Source: Bacillota bacterium | GTDB lineage: Bacteria > Bacillota > Bacilli > Alicyclobacillales > SLC66 | Length of the DNA stretch: 7,803 nt | NCBI GenBank assembly: GCA_021821225.1 | Contig: JAKACR010000128.1 | Coordinates: 1-7,803 of the forward strand | Reading direction: 5' to 3' | Shown: positions 6,063-7,803 of the stretch, one piece after another | How positions within the stretch are numbered: position 1 is the stretch's first letter | Layout of the letters: the number at the start of each line of letters is the position of its first letter | The notes under the pieces: generated by a model | What the model was told of the DNA's origin: nothing | Databases searched by the model: none | What the model saw: the letters and a program-made list of their open reading frames with translations, nothing else | Program-made: the position numbers and the translations under genes

Positions 6063-6689
6063 TCAGCTCACGCCCTCCTCCACCCGGTTGCGCAATCGAT
6101 CGATGAACCCGTCGACTTCCGCGGCGCGCAACTGATAGCTGCGCCGGTTCGCCACCACGCGCGTCGAGACGCGCCCCAGTTCCGCGTGCACCACGAGCCC
6201 ATTTTCCCGCAGCGTCTGCCCGGTTTCCACGATGTCGACGATACAGTCGGCCAGACCCGTCAGAGGAGCCAGTTCAACGCTTCCGTGCAGGTCGATCACC
6301 TCGATCTGCCGCCCATGCTTGCGGAAAAAGTCATGCGCGTACCGGTGGTACTTCGTGGCCACCCTGCGCACATTCGCCACCTGCACATCCGCCGGTCCCG
6401 CCACCACCAAGCGGCAGACGCCGATGCCAAGATCGAGTAGTTCGTGAACATCGGCCTGCGCCTCGTACAGCACATCCTTGCCGACAAAACCGATGTCCGC
6501 GGCGCCATGCTCGACATACGTGGGCACATCGACGGGTTTTGCCAGCAGGTAGCGGATCTCTCCCGTGCGGTCGAATACGATATACCTGCGCGTATCCAGC
6601 ACATCCTCCTCCGGGGAGAATCCTGCATCCTCCAACATTTCCACCGTTTTGTCCAAGATGCGCCCTTTTGCCAGGGCCACGGTCAACAC
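6063..6689 (-). CDS. hisG: ATP phosphoribosyltransferase catalytic subunit, short form
   Basis: HisG starts the histidine pathway by joining PRPP and ATP to form phosphoribosyl-ATP. The 208 residues are the short form, which lacks the C-terminal regulatory domain and needs HisZ; hisZ is directly upstream. Motifs include MLTVALAKGRI, LAKPVDVPTYVEHGAADIGF, VGKDVL, VATKY, and the PRPP-binding segment TGLADCIVDIVETGQTL at 144-160. The start is GTG at 6689, overlapping the end of hisZ by 7 nt, with AGGAGG 10 nt upstream. Histidine feedback is expected to act on the HisG/HisZ complex, as known for the family. Its end is normal and shows no trace of hisD or hisB sequence before hisH. Confidence 0.96.
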   Translation of the reverse strand: MLTVALAKGRILDKTVEMLEDAGFSPEEDVLDTRRYIVFDRTGEIRYLLAKPVDVPTYVEHGAADIGFVGKDVLYEAQADVHELLDLGIGVCRLVVAGPADVQVANVRRVATKYHRYAHDFFRKHGRQIEVIDLHGSVELAPLTGLADCIVDIVETGQTLRENGLVVHAELGRVSTRVVANRRSYQLRAAEVDGFIDRLRNRVEEGVS

Positions 6690-7803
6690 GGGCTATCTCC
6701 CTCCTTTTGCAGGTACTGTTCATAGAGCCGAAGCCACTTTTCATCCGCGACCGCGCGTCCGTCGGCACCGAGCGTGATGACAACCCCATCCGCGGCGGCG
6801 CCGGCCGTTCCCGGCGCACCATCCAAAGCGTCGACCGCCACCGCGCGGCCGCATTCGCGCAGGAAGCGGGCGAAACCGTAGGCCGCGGACCGCGCAGGCT
6901 CTGCATAGCGCAGCCGGACGCCGTTCGGCCGTCCGGAACGGGGTTCCACGATCGCCATCAGGCGCTCGATATGCAGCACGCAACCAGTCGCGGGAGCGGG
7001 TCTCCCGAACTGTTCGAGCAACCGGTCGTAACGCCCGCCAAAACAGATGGGATAACCAAGCAGATCCGCATACCCTTCGATCACCACGCCCGTGTAGTAC
7101 TCGTGGTGAAGGTACAGGCCCATGTCCAACCGGACAAATTCGTCGACACCGTGCTCGCGAAGCGCTCCCCACAGGGCGTCGAGCTCATCGCAGGCAGCGC
7201 GCGCGCCATCGTGCAACGCCGCGCTGCGAGCAGCCACGACAGCTTCCGCGCCGCCCCGGACATGGGGCAACGCGGACAATTTTTCCAGATCCGCCTCATC
7301 GGCTGAGCCGCGCCCGCCGGCCAAGGCCCGCTCGTACGCGACCAAGTCCTTCTCGATCAAGGCCCGGCGCAATTCCGCGCGCAGCACATCCGGCAGAGAC
7401 CGGAGCATGGAGCGGACATAGCCGCTGTGTCCGACCGCCAGGCGAAACTCCCGCAGGCCAAGACGGCGCAGGGAACTGACCATGACGGCGATGACCTCCG
7501 CGTCCGCCTCGACGCCCCGCACGCCAAGCAGTTCAACGCCCGCCTGCGTGACCTCCGCACGGTCGTGGACCCGTCCGCCTTCGGCACGGTACGTCTTTGC
7601 CCAGTAGCACAGCCGCAGCGGCAATGGATCATCGCCCAGCGTCGTCGCGGCCAGCCGGGCGACCGCGGCGGTCATCTCGGGACGCAGAGCGAGCGTCCGC
7701 CCCGTGGCGTCGAACATCCGGTACATCCGTTCCTCGTCATCCTGGTGAATTCCCTGCGCGAATGTCGCCGCGTACTCCACGACCGGCGTCTCAACAGGCA
7801 AAA
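6683..7803 (-). CDS. hisZ: ATP phosphoribosyltransferase regulatory subunit (N-terminus beyond window)
   Basis: HisZ is a histidyl-tRNA synthetase paralogue that does not charge tRNA but activates short HisG and confers histidine feedback. At least 372 residues are visible. The frame continues past base 7803, so roughly 30 N-terminal residues are missing, and the TTG at 7801 is internal (it leads into PVETPVVEY). Family motifs are GRTLALRPEMTAAVAR, motif 2-like LRLCYWAKTYRAE, DMGLYLHHEYYTG, CFGGRYDRLLEQFG and PATGCVLHIERLM. The final ~90 residues are the reduced C-terminal domain, ending EQYLQKEGDSPC. HisZ rather than HisRS is supported by adjacency to short-form hisG and by divergence of the synthetase motifs. 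The operon promoter must lie beyond the right edge. Confidence 0.93.
   Translation of the reverse strand, partial: LPVETPVVEYAATFAQGIHQDDEERMYRMFDATGRTLALRPEMTAAVARLAATTLGDDPLPLRLCYWAKTYRAEGGRVHDRAEVTQAGVELLGVRGVEADAEVIAVMVSSLRRLGLREFRLAVGHSGYVRSMLRSLPDVLRAELRRALIEKDLVAYERALAGGRGSADEADLEKLSALPHVRGGAEAVVAARSAALHDGARAACDELDALWGALREHGVDEFVRLDMGLYLHHEYYTGVVIEGYADLLGYPICFGGRYDRLLEQFGRPAPATGCVLHIERLMAIVEPRSGRPNGVRLRYAEPARSAAYGFARFLRECGRAVAVDALDGAPGTAGAAADGVVITLGADGRAVADEKWLRLYEQYLQKEGDSPC

Overview
The window looks like chromosomal DNA from a GC-rich Firmicute, probably Bacillales and possibly Alicyclobacillaceae-like; the taxon is inferred. The clues are strong AGGAGG-type ribosome binding sites, a short HisG paired with a HisZ regulatory subunit, a bifunctional HisIE, and a TPR gene near the end of a histidine operon, as yvcD is in Bacillus subtilis. 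No mobile element, phage gene, CRISPR array or RNA gene was found.

Layout. On the minus strand, from the right edge leftwards, lies a compact histidine operon: hisZ (N-terminus cut by the window edge), hisG, hisH, hisA, hisF, hisIE. Every junction overlaps or has at most 1 nt between genes, so one polycistronic, translationally coupled mRNA is likely. The usual Bacillales order is hisZ-G-D-B-H-A-F-I; here hisD and hisB are missing and hisG runs straight into hisH. Next, on the plus strand and convergent with hisIE (10 nt between stop codons), is argS for arginyl-tRNA synthetase. A 188-bp divergent intergenic region (1211-1398) follows, with two candidate promoters and several symmetric repeats. 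The left end holds a minus-strand TPR gene (1-1210) that runs off the window; its reading frame is open throughout.

Function. HisG/HisZ make phosphoribosyl-ATP, HisIE converts it to ProFAR, HisA isomerises it to PRFAR, and HisH/HisF make imidazole-glycerol phosphate and AICAR. The window therefore covers the pathway from PRPP + ATP to IGP. The later steps (HisB, HisC, histidinol-phosphatase, HisD) must be encoded elsewhere or be absent.

I see no wholly new biological system. The points worth a second look are the missing hisD/hisB, the inverted argS between the his operon and the TPR gene, the repeats in the divergent promoter region, an unusual HisF loop 1, and a long linker in ArgS.
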